From Planctomycetota bacterium (GTDB taxonomy: Bacteria; Planctomycetota; UBA1135; UBA2386), in the NCBI GenBank assembly GCA_025459175.1, contig JALORC010000021.1:1-64000 (forward strand): a DNA stretch of 64,000 bases, given 5' to 3'. This document shows positions 18,163-27,140 of the stretch, in pieces; within the stretch, counting starts at the first letter, position 1, and every line of letters begins with the position of its first letter. A program made the position numbers and the translations under genes. A model generated the notes under the pieces. The model did no database searches, was not told the DNA's origin, and saw only the letters and a list, made by a program, of their open reading frames with translations.

Positions 18163-19512
18163 CTAGCGTTGGGCGCGGAGGCGGAGCAGGGCTTCTTGCA
18201 GGATCGGGTCGCCGTCGACCAGCTGCTCCGGCTTGGTCGGCACGTGGATGTGCGGCGCGATGCCCTCCCCCTCGAACATGGTCCCGTCCGGCCGCAGCGC
18301 CTGCCACGACGGCAACAGGATCTGCAGCCCGGGGTGCAGCGTGTGCGCGACCGGATTACCGGAGCTGCCGTAGGAGTCGGCGCCGATCAGGATCGCACGC
18401 TCGGCCTGCTTCATCATCAGCAGGAAGGCCTCGCAGCTCGACATGTTGAGCGGTCCGGTCAGCACCGCGACCGGGCCGGCGAAGACGTCCGGCTCCTCGT
18501 TGCCGCGGATCGTGCGGTCCTCGCGCGGCCGGAAGCCGTCGGTGGCCTCCGGGTCGCGAACGCGGTGGGCGGCGTAGATCTGGTCGCCGCGGACGAAGAA
18601 CGCCGCCAGGCGGCGCGCCAGCGTCTCGTCCCCGCCGCTGTTGCTGCGCATGTCGAGCACCAGCGCCTTCGCACTGCGCAGCTGCCGCAGCGCCTCGATG
18701 ACGAGGTCGAAATCGTCGCGCTGCTCGCGTGCGAAGGTGGCCACGTAGAGGTAGCCGATGCCGTCGTCGGTGCTCGCGCGCAGGCCGGCGCGACCGATGC
18801 GGGAGAGCTTCGGGAACGCCTTCTGCACCGAGCGCAGATCGATGTTGGCGACCGCCGTGCGCTGCCAGGTGCCGAGCGTGGCGTCGTTCCAGCGCACGCT
18901 GATGTGCGGGTCCTGGGCGGTGGCCAGCACCTCGGCGACCCGCAGCGCCAGCGCGGCGCCGTCGGGTGCCGCCAGCAGCGCGTCGTGGTGGCTGTGCGCG
19001 ACGTCGCTCCAGTCGATGCCGAGCCGGTCGCGGTACGAGTAGTGGCGTTCGATCGCCTGGAACAAGCGTTCGGCGGTCAGCGCCGCCGCGCCGTCGGCCA
19101 ACGGCTGGCCGCGGGTCGCGAACCGCCACGGTTGCGGTCGCAGGTTCACGCCCTCGGCGCTGCGGAAGCCCGACGAGCCGGCGCAGGCGAGATCGAGCGC
19201 GTAGGTGCGATCGGACTCGAGTTCGACCTCGAGCACGAACGTGCGCGCATCCTGCCAGCGGGTGCGCAGCACCTTCGGGAAGCTCGGGCCGCCGCCGCAC
19301 ACGGCGTGCACCCCTTGGTCCATGTCGCGGTCGAAGGTGACGGCGAGCTTGGCCGTCTTCCTCGCATCGACGCCGACCGCGAGGTGGGCCGGCGCCAGTT
19401 CGTGCACGAGCGGCCGTTCCTGGGCCGGGGTCGTGGCCACGAGCCAGCCGATGGCCTGGCAGGTCAGCAGAGGCCGCACGATCCGGAGGGCTGCAGCGGT
19501 CGGGGGCTTCAT
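18163..19512 (-). CDS. S41 family (C-terminal processing-like) peptidase, exported
   Basis: 449 residues with an N-terminal signal-like segment (about 10-30). Residues about 35-135 look like a bacterial Ig-like domain (VTFDRDMDQGV). The peptidase core has LVLDMRSNSGGDETLARRLA (284-303) and the nucleophile region GPLNMSSCEAF (353-363, Ser358 or Ser359 with Glu361). No PDZ domain is obvious. It probably cleaves proteins in the periplasm. Its ATG overlaps the stop of the transglutaminase gene (ATGA), so it is translationally coupled to the MoxR/DUF58 cluster. Confidence 0.83.
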   Translation of the reverse strand: MKPPTAAALRIVRPLLTCQAIGWLVATTPAQERPLVHELAPAHLAVGVDARKTAKLAVTFDRDMDQGVHAVCGGGPSFPKVLRTRWQDARTFVLEVELESDRTYALDLACAGSSGFRSAEGVNLRPQPWRFATRGQPLADGAAALTAERLFQAIERHYSYRDRLGIDWSDVAHSHHDALLAAPDGAALALRVAEVLATAQDPHISVRWNDATLGTWQRTAVANIDLRSVQKAFPKLSRIGRAGLRASTDDGIGYLYVATFAREQRDDFDLVIEALRQLRSAKALVLDMRSNSGGDETLARRLAAFFVRGDQIYAAHRVRDPEATDGFRPREDRTIRGNEEPDVFAGPVAVLTGPLNMSSCEAFLLMMKQAERAILIGADSYGSSGNPVAHTLHPGLQILLPSWQALRPDGTMFEGEGIAPHIHVPTKPEQLVDGDPILQEALLRLRAQR

Positions 19513-21455
19513 GGGTTGCGTGCCGAGGGGTTGCCGTAGCGTTGCGCTTCGTGCTGCTCGGCGGCGGCGCGCAGCTGCGCGATCAGCGGCGCAGCGATCG
19601 TCGCGGCCTCGGCCCGTTGCAGCAGTTCGCGCGGAGTCTCACCGGGCAGCAGCCGGAGCCTGGCCGCGCGCAGCGACCGCAGCAACCGGGCGATCGAGGG
19701 TTCACTCTGCCGCCGGCGACGACGAGCGTAGACCATGGCCAGCATCGCGACCAGCACGCCGGCCAGTGCCAGCGGGTGGCGCGCCGGCAGTTCGCACAGT
19801 GCCAGCAGCCAGCGGCGGCGCGCCGCCTGGTCGAAGCCGGTGATCGCCGCCCACCAGCGATCGAGATCGGCGCGGATCTCCGACCACCACGATTCGTCAT
19901 TGCGGGTCGCGTCGACGACCGCCGAGGCCGGCGTCGCGTCGAACGTGTGCCAGCTGTCGTCCTCGGCCAGCACCTCGACCCATGCATGGGCGTGCTTGCT
20001 GCGCACGATCGAGGCGCCGCTGGCCGGGTCCACTTCGTGCACCAGCCAGCCGCCGGCCAGCCGGCACGGCACGTCCTGCGTGCGCAGCATCAGGGCCAGT
20101 GCGGTGGCGAAGTACTCGCAGTGCCCCGCACCGGTGCCGAGCAGGAACTCACCGAGGTTGCGCGCGAAGCCCGGTTCACCGGGCAGTGCGTAGCGGCGGC
20201 TGGTGCGCAGCCAGTCCGCGAAGGTCTGTGCCACCAGCACCGGATCGGCGTTGGCCGGTAGTTCGGCGCGCAGCTGTCGGGCGAGTGAGAAGGCGGTGCC
20301 GGGTACCCCGCGGTCGGGCAGGGCCACGAAATGGGCGCGGGTGCGAGCCGGGACCGCGGTCGGTTGTCGTGGCCCGCCGACGCCGACCTCGTAGTGCAAT
20401 GGACCCGACGGTGCATCCTCGGCGCGCAACAGCGAGAAGCCGCCGAATCCACGCGCCTCGAGCAGTGTGCCCTGGCTGCGCTCGGGCCGGATCCGCACCG
20501 CATGCAGCGGCAGCGGCAAACGCCCGCTCTCCAGCGCGTGCAGGCGCACCTGCCAGCGTGGGGTCGCCGCCTGGTTCTGCTCCGAGCCGGTCGAACGGCC
20601 GCGTTGCCAGCTGCCGTCGGGCATGTGCTGCCACGGTGGGTCGCTCACAAGCCGGTCGACGAAGCGGGCGCCTTCCTGGGGATGCCACGTGGTGCCGTCG
20701 AACGTCGAGAACACGATCGCGCGCCAGTGCGTCGGCACCGACGCACCGCTGTCGACGGCGGTGATCCGGGCGACCAGTTCCTCGCCCAGACGCGTCGCCT
20801 GCTCGTCGCCGATGCGGATCCGGTCGGCGATGCCCGCTTCGTACTGGTCGCGCAGCGCGAGCGCCTCGCCGAGCCAGCCCTCGCGGCGGAAGTCGCGCGG
20901 CCAGGCCACGAACACCACCAGCGTGGCCACACCGATCAGCAGCGTGCGCGGCAGGCTGTCGCGCACCAGCGTGCGCACCAGCGACGGATCGAGATCGCGA
21001 CCGGCCCGGACCAGGCCGTAGACCTCGAGGCTCGGCACCAGCGCGAGCGCGTGCAGCACGAACAGCAGCGACCACCACAGGTCCGGTGCGAAGAAGCTGG
21101 TGACGAACGCGATCAGGAACGAGTTGAAGAAGATCAGGTCCGGCCGCTGCTTCTCGCCGACGTTGTTGAGCAGGTGCACCTGGCACAGCACCGCCAGCAC
21201 CAGGCCGTCCTCGAGCATGTGCAGCAGACCGGTGGTCGTCGCATGCCGCACCAGCAGCGCGAACACCAGCAGCACGCCACCGTTCCACGCCATGCGATAG
21301 AGCAGGTGCCGCTGCAGGCGGCGCAGCCACGGCGCTGCCGCACCGAGCAGCCACAGCGGCAGCAGGTCGACGGTCGGCACCACCTCGGTCGCCTGCACGA
21401 AGGCGAGGTCGAGCAGCGTCAGCAGCAACAGGAACGGGAACAGCCGGTCGGTCAC
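19509..21455 (-). CDS. TgpA-like membrane transglutaminase with DUF3488-type N-terminus
   Basis: 648 residues from a GTG at 21455 that overlaps the stop of the DUF58 gene (GTGA). The N-terminal about 190 residues contain five to six membrane helices, as in TgpA (DUF3488). A periplasmic transglutaminase core carries the catalytic triad: Cys in GAGHCEYFATALAL, His in KHAHAWVEV, Asp in WHTFDATPA. A last helix near ALAGVLVAMLAMVY precedes a cytoplasmic tail (DUF4129-like region). Pseudomonas TgpA is essential, but the substrate is unknown. Together with MoxR and DUF58 it forms a widespread module. Confidence 0.88.
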   Translation of the reverse strand: MTDRLFPFLLLLTLLDLAFVQATEVVPTVDLLPLWLLGAAAPWLRRLQRHLLYRMAWNGGVLLVFALLVRHATTTGLLHMLEDGLVLAVLCQVHLLNNVGEKQRPDLIFFNSFLIAFVTSFFAPDLWWSLLFVLHALALVPSLEVYGLVRAGRDLDPSLVRTLVRDSLPRTLLIGVATLVVFVAWPRDFRREGWLGEALALRDQYEAGIADRIRIGDEQATRLGEELVARITAVDSGASVPTHWRAIVFSTFDGTTWHPQEGARFVDRLVSDPPWQHMPDGSWQRGRSTGSEQNQAATPRWQVRLHALESGRLPLPLHAVRIRPERSQGTLLEARGFGGFSLLRAEDAPSGPLHYEVGVGGPRQPTAVPARTRAHFVALPDRGVPGTAFSLARQLRAELPANADPVLVAQTFADWLRTSRRYALPGEPGFARNLGEFLLGTGAGHCEYFATALALMLRTQDVPCRLAGGWLVHEVDPASGASIVRSKHAHAWVEVLAEDDSWHTFDATPASAVVDATRNDESWWSEIRADLDRWWAAITGFDQAARRRWLLALCELPARHPLALAGVLVAMLAMVYARRRRRQSEPSIARLLRSLRAARLRLLPGETPRELLQRAEAATIAAPLIAQLRAAAEQHEAQRYGNPSARNP

Positions 21456-22402
21456 GGGCGCCCTCCTGGTCGCGGGCCGCCGAGGCGGATCGCGCCCGGT
21501 GCGGACGGCGGTGGCGGGGCGTCGTCCGGCAGCGGTTGGGCCAGCGCCAGCCAGCGCAGCACCGGCGCGATCCGGGAGCGGTCCGGGCCGAGCACGAAGC
21601 GTGTGTCCTGGCTCAGCAGCCGCAGCGTGCGTTCGCTGCCGACGGTGGCCAGCACATGGCCGGCGGCGACCGCCAGCGCGGCCTCGAACGACGCCGCGGC
21701 AGAGCGGCGGTCGAGCACCACGTCGGTGGCGAGGTCCGCTTCGCGTTCGCGTTCCTTGACCACTGCGGTGCCGCGTCGCGCGCTGGCCTTCCAGTGCACG
21801 GCGGCGAGCGAGTCGCCGGTCCGGAACGGGCGCAGGCCGGCGACCGTGCTGCTGCGGAAGCCGTCGTCGCCCTGCACCGCACCGGCGGCGGTGCCGAGCG
21901 CGCTGGCGGCGGCGGCGGTGAGCGCGGGGTTCGGGTGGGTGACGATCTCCAGCTCGAGGCCGGGGTCGCGGCTCGCCGCGAACAGGCCGAACGGGAACGT
22001 CGAGCGCAGCTGCACGCGCACGGTCTCGATCCCGCGCGCCCGCGCCGGCAGCACCCCGTCGAGTTGCATCGTGCCGCGCAACAGCGGCGTGTGGGCGACC
22101 TCGAAGCGTTCGCGACCGCAGCGCAGACGCACCGCGAGATCGAAGCACCGTCGCCCGCCGGTGCTCAGCGTCACCTGCAGCGCGCGCGGCTGGCCGGCGG
22201 GGCCGGGGCCGACCTCGATCCGTTCGATCCGGACCGGGCGCAGGTTCTGCAGTGCCCACACGACGCCGAGTCCACCGAGCACGGCGCAGAACGCGATCAG
22301 CAGGAAGAACAGGTTGCTGTAGGAAGTGGCGAGGAACGCCAGCTCCAGCGAGGCCAGCAACAGCAGGCCCTTCCAGCCGAGCTCGGTCGGGCGGATGCGC
22401 AC
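21452..22402 (-). CDS. DUF58 domain protein
   Basis: 316 residues. Two hydrophobic segments near the N-terminus (LLLLASLELAFLATSYSNLF and following) anchor it. The DUF58 signature lies in the middle: GLRPFRTGDSLAAVHWKASARRG, followed by VVKEREREADLATDVVLD, the start of a vWA-like fold. DUF58 proteins occur with MoxR ATPases and are thought to be clients or assembly partners. It starts nine bases after the MoxR stop, and its own stop overlaps the next gene. Confidence 0.88.
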   Translation of the reverse strand: MRIRPTELGWKGLLLLASLELAFLATSYSNLFFLLIAFCAVLGGLGVVWALQNLRPVRIERIEVGPGPAGQPRALQVTLSTGGRRCFDLAVRLRCGRERFEVAHTPLLRGTMQLDGVLPARARGIETVRVQLRSTFPFGLFAASRDPGLELEIVTHPNPALTAAAASALGTAAGAVQGDDGFRSSTVAGLRPFRTGDSLAAVHWKASARRGTAVVKEREREADLATDVVLDRRSAAASFEAALAVAAGHVLATVGSERTLRLLSQDTRFVLGPDRSRIAPVLRWLALAQPLPDDAPPPPSAPGAIRLGGPRPGGRP

Positions 22403-22411
22403 GGGGCCTCG

Positions 22412-23428
22412 TTACAGCGGCACCGGTACGGTGCGGATCAGGTCCTGGACCAGCGCGCGCGCATCGCCGTCGCCGCGCATGAAGATGCGGTGGGCCAGCG
22501 CCGGCACCGCCAGCGGTTTGAGGTCGTCGGGCAGCACGTAGTCGCGCCCGTGCAGCAGCGCGCGGGCCTTGGCGGCGCGCAACCACATCAGCGCCGCCCG
22601 CGGGCTGGCACCCAGTTGCACCGCGGCGTGACCGCGGCTCGCGGTGACGACGCGATACGCATACTCGGCGACCGCTTCGCGGACCGCGACGGCGGCGGTG
22701 GCCGCGCGCAGCTGCAGCAGATCCTGGCCGTTCAGCACCGGCTGCACCGCGGCGAGCTTCTGCTCCGGATCGGCGCCGCTGTAGAGCTGCAGCTCGAACG
22801 CCGCTTCCGGGTAGTCGAGTTCGACCCGCACCAGGAAGCGATCGAGCGCGGCCTCCGGCACCGGATAGGTGCCGTGGAACTCGATCGGGTTGCGCGTTGC
22901 CAGCACGGTGAACGGCTGGCCCAGCTCCAGCGAGCGGCCCTCGACCGAGACGCGCCCGTTCTCCATCGCCTCCAGCAGGCACGACAGCGTGCGTGGGCTG
23001 GTGCGGTTGATCTCGTCGGCGAGCACCAGGTTGGCGAACAGCGGGCCGCGCACGAACGAGAACTTGCCGACGTCGGGTCGCCACACCGCGGTGCCGACGA
23101 CGTCGCTCGGCATCAGGTCGTTGGTGAACTGGATGCGACGGAACTCGCCGTCGATGCTGCGCGCCAGGGTGCGCGCGAGCAGCGTCTTGCCGATGCCGGG
23201 GATTCCTTCCAGCAGCACATGGCCACCGGCGATGACCGCGCACAGGATCGGTTCGATGGCCGCAGCCGGCAGGCTGATGACCTGCGCCAGATTGCGGGAG
23301 ATCGCCTGGCCACAGGCGACGGCGTCGATGGTGCGGGTGGGTGCCTGCAAGGTGGAGTCTCCGGACCCGCCCCTCTTCGGCTCCGCAGTGGCGCCCGGTG
23401 TGGGCCGAACGCGGCCCACCGATGTCAT
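22412..23428 (-). CDS. MoxR family AAA+ ATPase
   Basis: 338 residues. Walker A GIPGIGKT (75-82) and Walker B LVLADEINR (134-142, Asp138-Glu139) are intact, as is sensor 1 TVLATRNP. PVPEAALDRFLVRVELDYP fits the MoxR lid region. MoxR ATPases act as chaperone-like assembly factors for vWA-containing or membrane complexes. The first 30 residues are low-complexity, so a later start is possible. It leads the MoxR-DUF58-transglutaminase-S41 run. Confidence 0.9.
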   Translation of the reverse strand: MTSVGRVRPTPGATAEPKRGGSGDSTLQAPTRTIDAVACGQAISRNLAQVISLPAAAIEPILCAVIAGGHVLLEGIPGIGKTLLARTLARSIDGEFRRIQFTNDLMPSDVVGTAVWRPDVGKFSFVRGPLFANLVLADEINRTSPRTLSCLLEAMENGRVSVEGRSLELGQPFTVLATRNPIEFHGTYPVPEAALDRFLVRVELDYPEAAFELQLYSGADPEQKLAAVQPVLNGQDLLQLRAATAAVAVREAVAEYAYRVVTASRGHAAVQLGASPRAALMWLRAAKARALLHGRDYVLPDDLKPLAVPALAHRIFMRGDGDARALVQDLIRTVPVPL

Positions 23429-23461
23429 CGCGTTCGCGGGGACCGTCGCGCCCTTCGACGT

Positions 23462-24076
23462 TCAGTTGCGGCGATGCCGCGCGCCGCCGTCCGGCGGCGA
23501 GTCGTCGTCGAGATCGTCGGCCGGTTCGTCGGGATGCTGGTCGCCGGCGTTGGCACCCGTGCCGACCTGACGCAGCAGCAGGCGGAACCGCGGATCCGTG
23601 CGCAGGCCGTCGAGATCCGGGTCGTCGCGGGCGAAGTCGCGGCACGCCTCGTCGAGGCCGCAGGCCAACGTCAGCTCGTCGATCGCCCGTTCGGTGTCGC
23701 CGGCGAGGGCGAGATAGCAAGCCAGGTTGAAGCGGCCGGTGGCGTGGCGGTGGTCGCGGGCCAGCAGCTGTTCGATGGCGCGGATGGCGCCGCGCAGATC
23801 GCCGGTGCGCTTGCGGCACCACGCCTCGGTGAGGTCGATCCACTCGTGCTGCGGCACGTTCTGGCGCAGTTCGCCGAGGTCGATCAGCGCGTCGGTGTAC
23901 TGGCCGAGTCGCACCAGGGCGCGGATCCGGAAGCCGAGTGCCGCCGGCCGTCCGTTGGCGTTCGCCAGCATCGGCTCGAGCAGCGCCAGCGCCTTGTCGG
24001 GGCAGCGCAGGTCGAGCCAGCCGTCGACCTGGTCGGCCAGGCGGCGGAACGCGTCGGGAACGTCGAACACGAACAC
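23462..24076 (-). CDS. TPR-type protein
   Basis: 204 residues, helical, with tetratricopeptide-like repeats: DKALALLEPMLANANGRPAA, then QYTDALIDLGELRQ, DLRGAIRAIEQLLARDHRHA and FNLACYLALAGDTERAIDEL. The last 30 residues are a charged Asp/Pro-rich tail. No signal peptide is seen, so it is probably cytoplasmic, acting as a scaffold. It lies 33 bases before MoxR and 31 bases after the hydrolase in the same strand run. Confidence 0.78.
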   Translation of the reverse strand: MFVFDVPDAFRRLADQVDGWLDLRCPDKALALLEPMLANANGRPAALGFRIRALVRLGQYTDALIDLGELRQNVPQHEWIDLTEAWCRKRTGDLRGAIRAIEQLLARDHRHATGRFNLACYLALAGDTERAIDELTLACGLDEACRDFARDDPDLDGLRTDPRFRLLLRQVGTGANAGDQHPDEPADDLDDDSPPDGGARHRRN

Positions 24077-24107
24077 AGTCTGCGGGCCTCGGCGATCGAC
24101 TGCAACC

Positions 24108-24824
24108 TCAGCCCGCGCCCGCGAGGCGATCGAGCCGCGGCCAGATCTCGGCGGCCACGGTGTTGAGGCGATGGTCGGCGCCGGCGGGCAGCCAGAGTTC
24201 CTTGTCCGCGTGGGGCATGGCGGCGAAGAAGCGCTCGCTCTGGCGGGGTGAGATCACGTCGTCGGCGGTGCCGTGCACGATCAGCGTCGGCACCCGCAGG
24301 CGAGCCGGCAGGCCGCGTTCGTCGAGCGCCTTGGCATCGGCGAGCACGTCGGGCTGGATCACGAAGCCCTGCCCCTCCTGCGTCCACATGCGGCCGCGGG
24401 GATCGAGTCGTTCGGCGAGATTGCCCATCAGCCCCAGCGCCGGCGCCAGCAGCGCCAGCGCCCGCACCAGCTCGGGGCGCATGGCAGCGGCGTAGGCGCC
24501 GAGCAGGCCACCGAGGCTCGCACCGACGACGACCGCCGGTCCGGTGCGTTCGAGCATCCGCACCACGTCGAGGATCAGGTCGCTGACCAGCGTGCGACCG
24601 AGGCGCCCGGTCGACTCGCCGTGGCCGCGCAGGTCGAAGCGCACGGCGGCGCGGCCGGTGGCCCTGGCGTGGGCGAACAGCGAGCTGCTCTTCTCGCCGG
24701 CTCGCGCCGAAGCGAGCCCGTGCAAGAACAGGTAGGCCGGGGCTCGGCCCGGCAGTTCGTCGCCCTGCACGAACTCACCGGGCCCGACGTCCAGCCGGAA
24801 CGCGACGGTCGGGGTGTCGCTCAC
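24108..24824 (-). CDS. Alpha/beta hydrolase (serine aminopeptidase S33-like)
   Basis: 238 residues from a GTG at 24824 that overlaps the stop of the GreA gene (GTGA). Features: LFLHGLASARAGEKSSSLF with the oxyanion region, DLRGHGESTG, the nucleophile elbow VVGASLGGLLG, an acid in VHGTADDVISPRQSERF, and His in PAGADHRLN. This is the pattern of small esterases or S33-like hydrolases in the cytoplasm. Substrate unknown. The coupling to GreA is translational only and need not imply a shared function. Confidence 0.85.
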   Translation of the reverse strand: MSDTPTVAFRLDVGPGEFVQGDELPGRAPAYLFLHGLASARAGEKSSSLFAHARATGRAAVRFDLRGHGESTGRLGRTLVSDLILDVVRMLERTGPAVVVGASLGGLLGAYAAAMRPELVRALALLAPALGLMGNLAERLDPRGRMWTQEGQGFVIQPDVLADAKALDERGLPARLRVPTLIVHGTADDVISPRQSERFFAAMPHADKELWLPAGADHRLNTVAAEIWPRLDRLAGAG

Positions 24825-27001
24825 ACCAGGCGTTCGATCGCCTCGACGACCACGCGCATGACCCCGTTCGGGCCCGGCAGTTCGCCGACTTCGCCGATGG
24901 CCTTGCCCAGCAGCCCCTGCGCGATCGGCGCCAGGTAGTTGATGGTGTGGTCGTCGGTGACGTCCCACGGGCCGAGCACGCGGTAGACCCGCTGCTTGCC
25001 GCTGGTCTCCTCGCGCAGCGTGACCTTGACGCCCGGGGCGACGCGGTCGTTGGGAACGTCCTGTTCCTCGATCAGGCGGGCGCTGCGCAGCTGCGCGTCC
25101 ATGTCCTGGGCGCGGCCGGTCAGGTTGCGCTGCTCCTCCATCGCCGACTCCCACTCGCTGTTCTCGCTGAGGTCGCCGAGCGCAGCGGCGGCGCCGATCG
25201 CCTTGCTGTTGGCCGGGATCTTGTCCTCGACCAGGATCCGGTAGTCCTCCTTGATGCGGCGCAGACCTTCGCGCGTGGTGAAGATCTGGTCGCGTTCCCA
25301 GAACGGCAGCTCGGGCTTGGCGTGCAGGTCGGGGAACTTGTCGGCGACCACCCGATCGATCAGGTCGGTCAGGTCCTGCGGCATGTCGTCGCCGGACCGC
25401 TTCATGATGCCGACGTAGTGGCCGAGGTCGTCGCGCGAGATGTTCTGGAACGAGCGGTGCAGCAGGCCGCGCTTGCCGGTCAGCAGGCTGGTGAGCCGGC
25501 CGAGCAGGCGGCTGTGCACCTGGTTCTTCTTGCGGTCCTCGTTGAGGATGCGCGCGAGGTGCAGCATCACGCGTCCCATCGCGACCGGCGACGGGCAGCT
25601 CTCCTGGCCGTCGAACACGCCGTCGCCGTAGAGCTTGCCCAGCAGGTAGGTCAGCAGCGGGTAGCGCTTGGGATACGGCGCGACCTTGTCCCAGACCGAC
25701 AGGCAGAGCGCGCCGTGGTTCTGGCTGACCAGCTTGTTGACGACGTTCTCGAGCACCGAGTTGGGCCACTCGAGCAGCGTCGACACGCACTGTGACGACC
25801 AGTTCTCGCCCAGCGCCTCGGGCAGCAGTTCGATCGCGTGTTCGCGCGACGCCTGGGTCGCCAGGCGGTCGATCGCGGTGGGGTGCAGCGAGCCGTCCGC
25901 CTTGACCAGCAGCGCGCGCACTTCCTGCGCCGCCGGGATCGAGGCGCGGTGGCCGTGTTCCTCGAGCAGCAGGATGCCGTCGAGGATGTGGGCGTGGCTC
26001 GCCTTCTTCTCCTCGATCGCCTGTTCGACGATCGTCTTGGCGAGCCCGAGGATCTGCGCGTGCACGTCCGGGTCCTCGCTGCGGGCCAGGTAGTCGCGGA
26101 TCACGCCGACCCGCTGGCCGAAGTCGTTGGCGTGCGACAGCGACACCGTCGCTTCGTCGACCAGCCCGACCGGCTTGTCACGGATCACGAACGTCGGTCG
26201 CACCGCCGAGCCCTCGACCTTGAGCCAAGGGTCCTTCGCGGCGGCGGTCTTGGCCCGCTTCCAGAACGAGGCCCATTCCTTCTCGGGAATGATCGCCGGC
26301 GTCAGCTCCTTCTTCAGCTCCTGGCTGGTGATGGTGCCGCGGTAGAGCGTCGCGGTGCGGCGGATCAGTGCGCCGGGGTCCTTCTCCGCTTCCGTTCTCA
26401 GCACCTCCATCCGCTGCAACTTCATCGCTCGCAGGTCCTGCGGGTCGAGCGGTTTGAACCGCGACAGCAGCGTGTCGAGCGGGAAGGCCTCGCGGCGGCC
26501 GGTGGCGAACTGCACCGTGACCTCCTGGGTCTCGATCGCGAAGTCCTCGATCGCACCCTCGCCCCAGCCGGCGGCGTGGTAGACGACGTGGCCGCGGGTG
26601 AAGCGGCGCAGGCGATCGAACTCGAGGATCGCCGTCACCGACGTCGAGCGGTCGAGGCCGGCCCGCGTCTTCAGCACCGCGAGCCAGGGTTCCTGGCTGT
26701 AGTGCTTGTCGATCAGGGCGATCACCGACTTCGCCAGCGCCTCGTTGTGGGCGCTCTTCCGCATCGAGCGGAAGCCGAGTTCGAGCGCCGACTGCGTGTC
26801 ATCGCGGTTGGCGAACGCTTCGATCATCGAGGTCGCCAGCGGCAGGGCTCGACTGGCGAGATCCTTGTCGCACAGGACGTCGATGACCGCCGCATAGCGC
26901 GGAATGTCGGCGGCGGTCGGCGACCTCGTCGCCTGGCTCCACGCGGTTTCCAGGGAATCGAGCTGTAGGGAACGCGCGTATTGGACGAGATCGTTCGTCA
27001 A
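24821..27001 (-). CDS. greA: GreA family transcript cleavage factor with long N-terminal extension
   Basis: 726 residues, against about 160 for ordinary GreA. The C-terminal about 160 residues are GreA-like: a coiled coil GLRRIKEDYRILVEDKIPAN, the acidic tip motif ALGDLSENSEWESAMEEQ, and a C-terminal FKBP-like domain starting RVAPGVKVTLRE. The first roughly 560 residues are mostly helical and unlike ordinary GreA; chlamydial GreA has a similar extended form. The factor should bind the secondary channel of RNA polymerase and stimulate cleavage of backtracked transcripts. The role of the extension is unknown. Confidence 0.85.
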   Translation of the reverse strand: MTNDLVQYARSLQLDSLETAWSQATRSPTAADIPRYAAVIDVLCDKDLASRALPLATSMIEAFANRDDTQSALELGFRSMRKSAHNEALAKSVIALIDKHYSQEPWLAVLKTRAGLDRSTSVTAILEFDRLRRFTRGHVVYHAAGWGEGAIEDFAIETQEVTVQFATGRREAFPLDTLLSRFKPLDPQDLRAMKLQRMEVLRTEAEKDPGALIRRTATLYRGTITSQELKKELTPAIIPEKEWASFWKRAKTAAAKDPWLKVEGSAVRPTFVIRDKPVGLVDEATVSLSHANDFGQRVGVIRDYLARSEDPDVHAQILGLAKTIVEQAIEEKKASHAHILDGILLLEEHGHRASIPAAQEVRALLVKADGSLHPTAIDRLATQASREHAIELLPEALGENWSSQCVSTLLEWPNSVLENVVNKLVSQNHGALCLSVWDKVAPYPKRYPLLTYLLGKLYGDGVFDGQESCPSPVAMGRVMLHLARILNEDRKKNQVHSRLLGRLTSLLTGKRGLLHRSFQNISRDDLGHYVGIMKRSGDDMPQDLTDLIDRVVADKFPDLHAKPELPFWERDQIFTTREGLRRIKEDYRILVEDKIPANSKAIGAAAALGDLSENSEWESAMEEQRNLTGRAQDMDAQLRSARLIEEQDVPNDRVAPGVKVTLREETSGKQRVYRVLGPWDVTDDHTINYLAPIAQGLLGKAIGEVGELPGPNGVMRVVVEAIERLV

Positions 27002-27140
27002 CGTCGGGCCGGGGTTGGGAGCGAGCTGTTGGGAGCGAGCAAAAGGGGCGAGGACGATACTCCGCCCGCCCCCCGGTCGCCAGCCCGATCCCGTCCGCGG
27101 CTCGATCCGGTCGCCGGCGGGCGATCCCGGCGGCCGGCGA

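Noticed and set aside
21456..23843. Upstream extension of the transglutaminase frame
   Set aside because: The frame is open to 23843 but crosses DUF58 and MoxR, which are certain. The GTG at 21455 overlapping the DUF58 stop explains the start.
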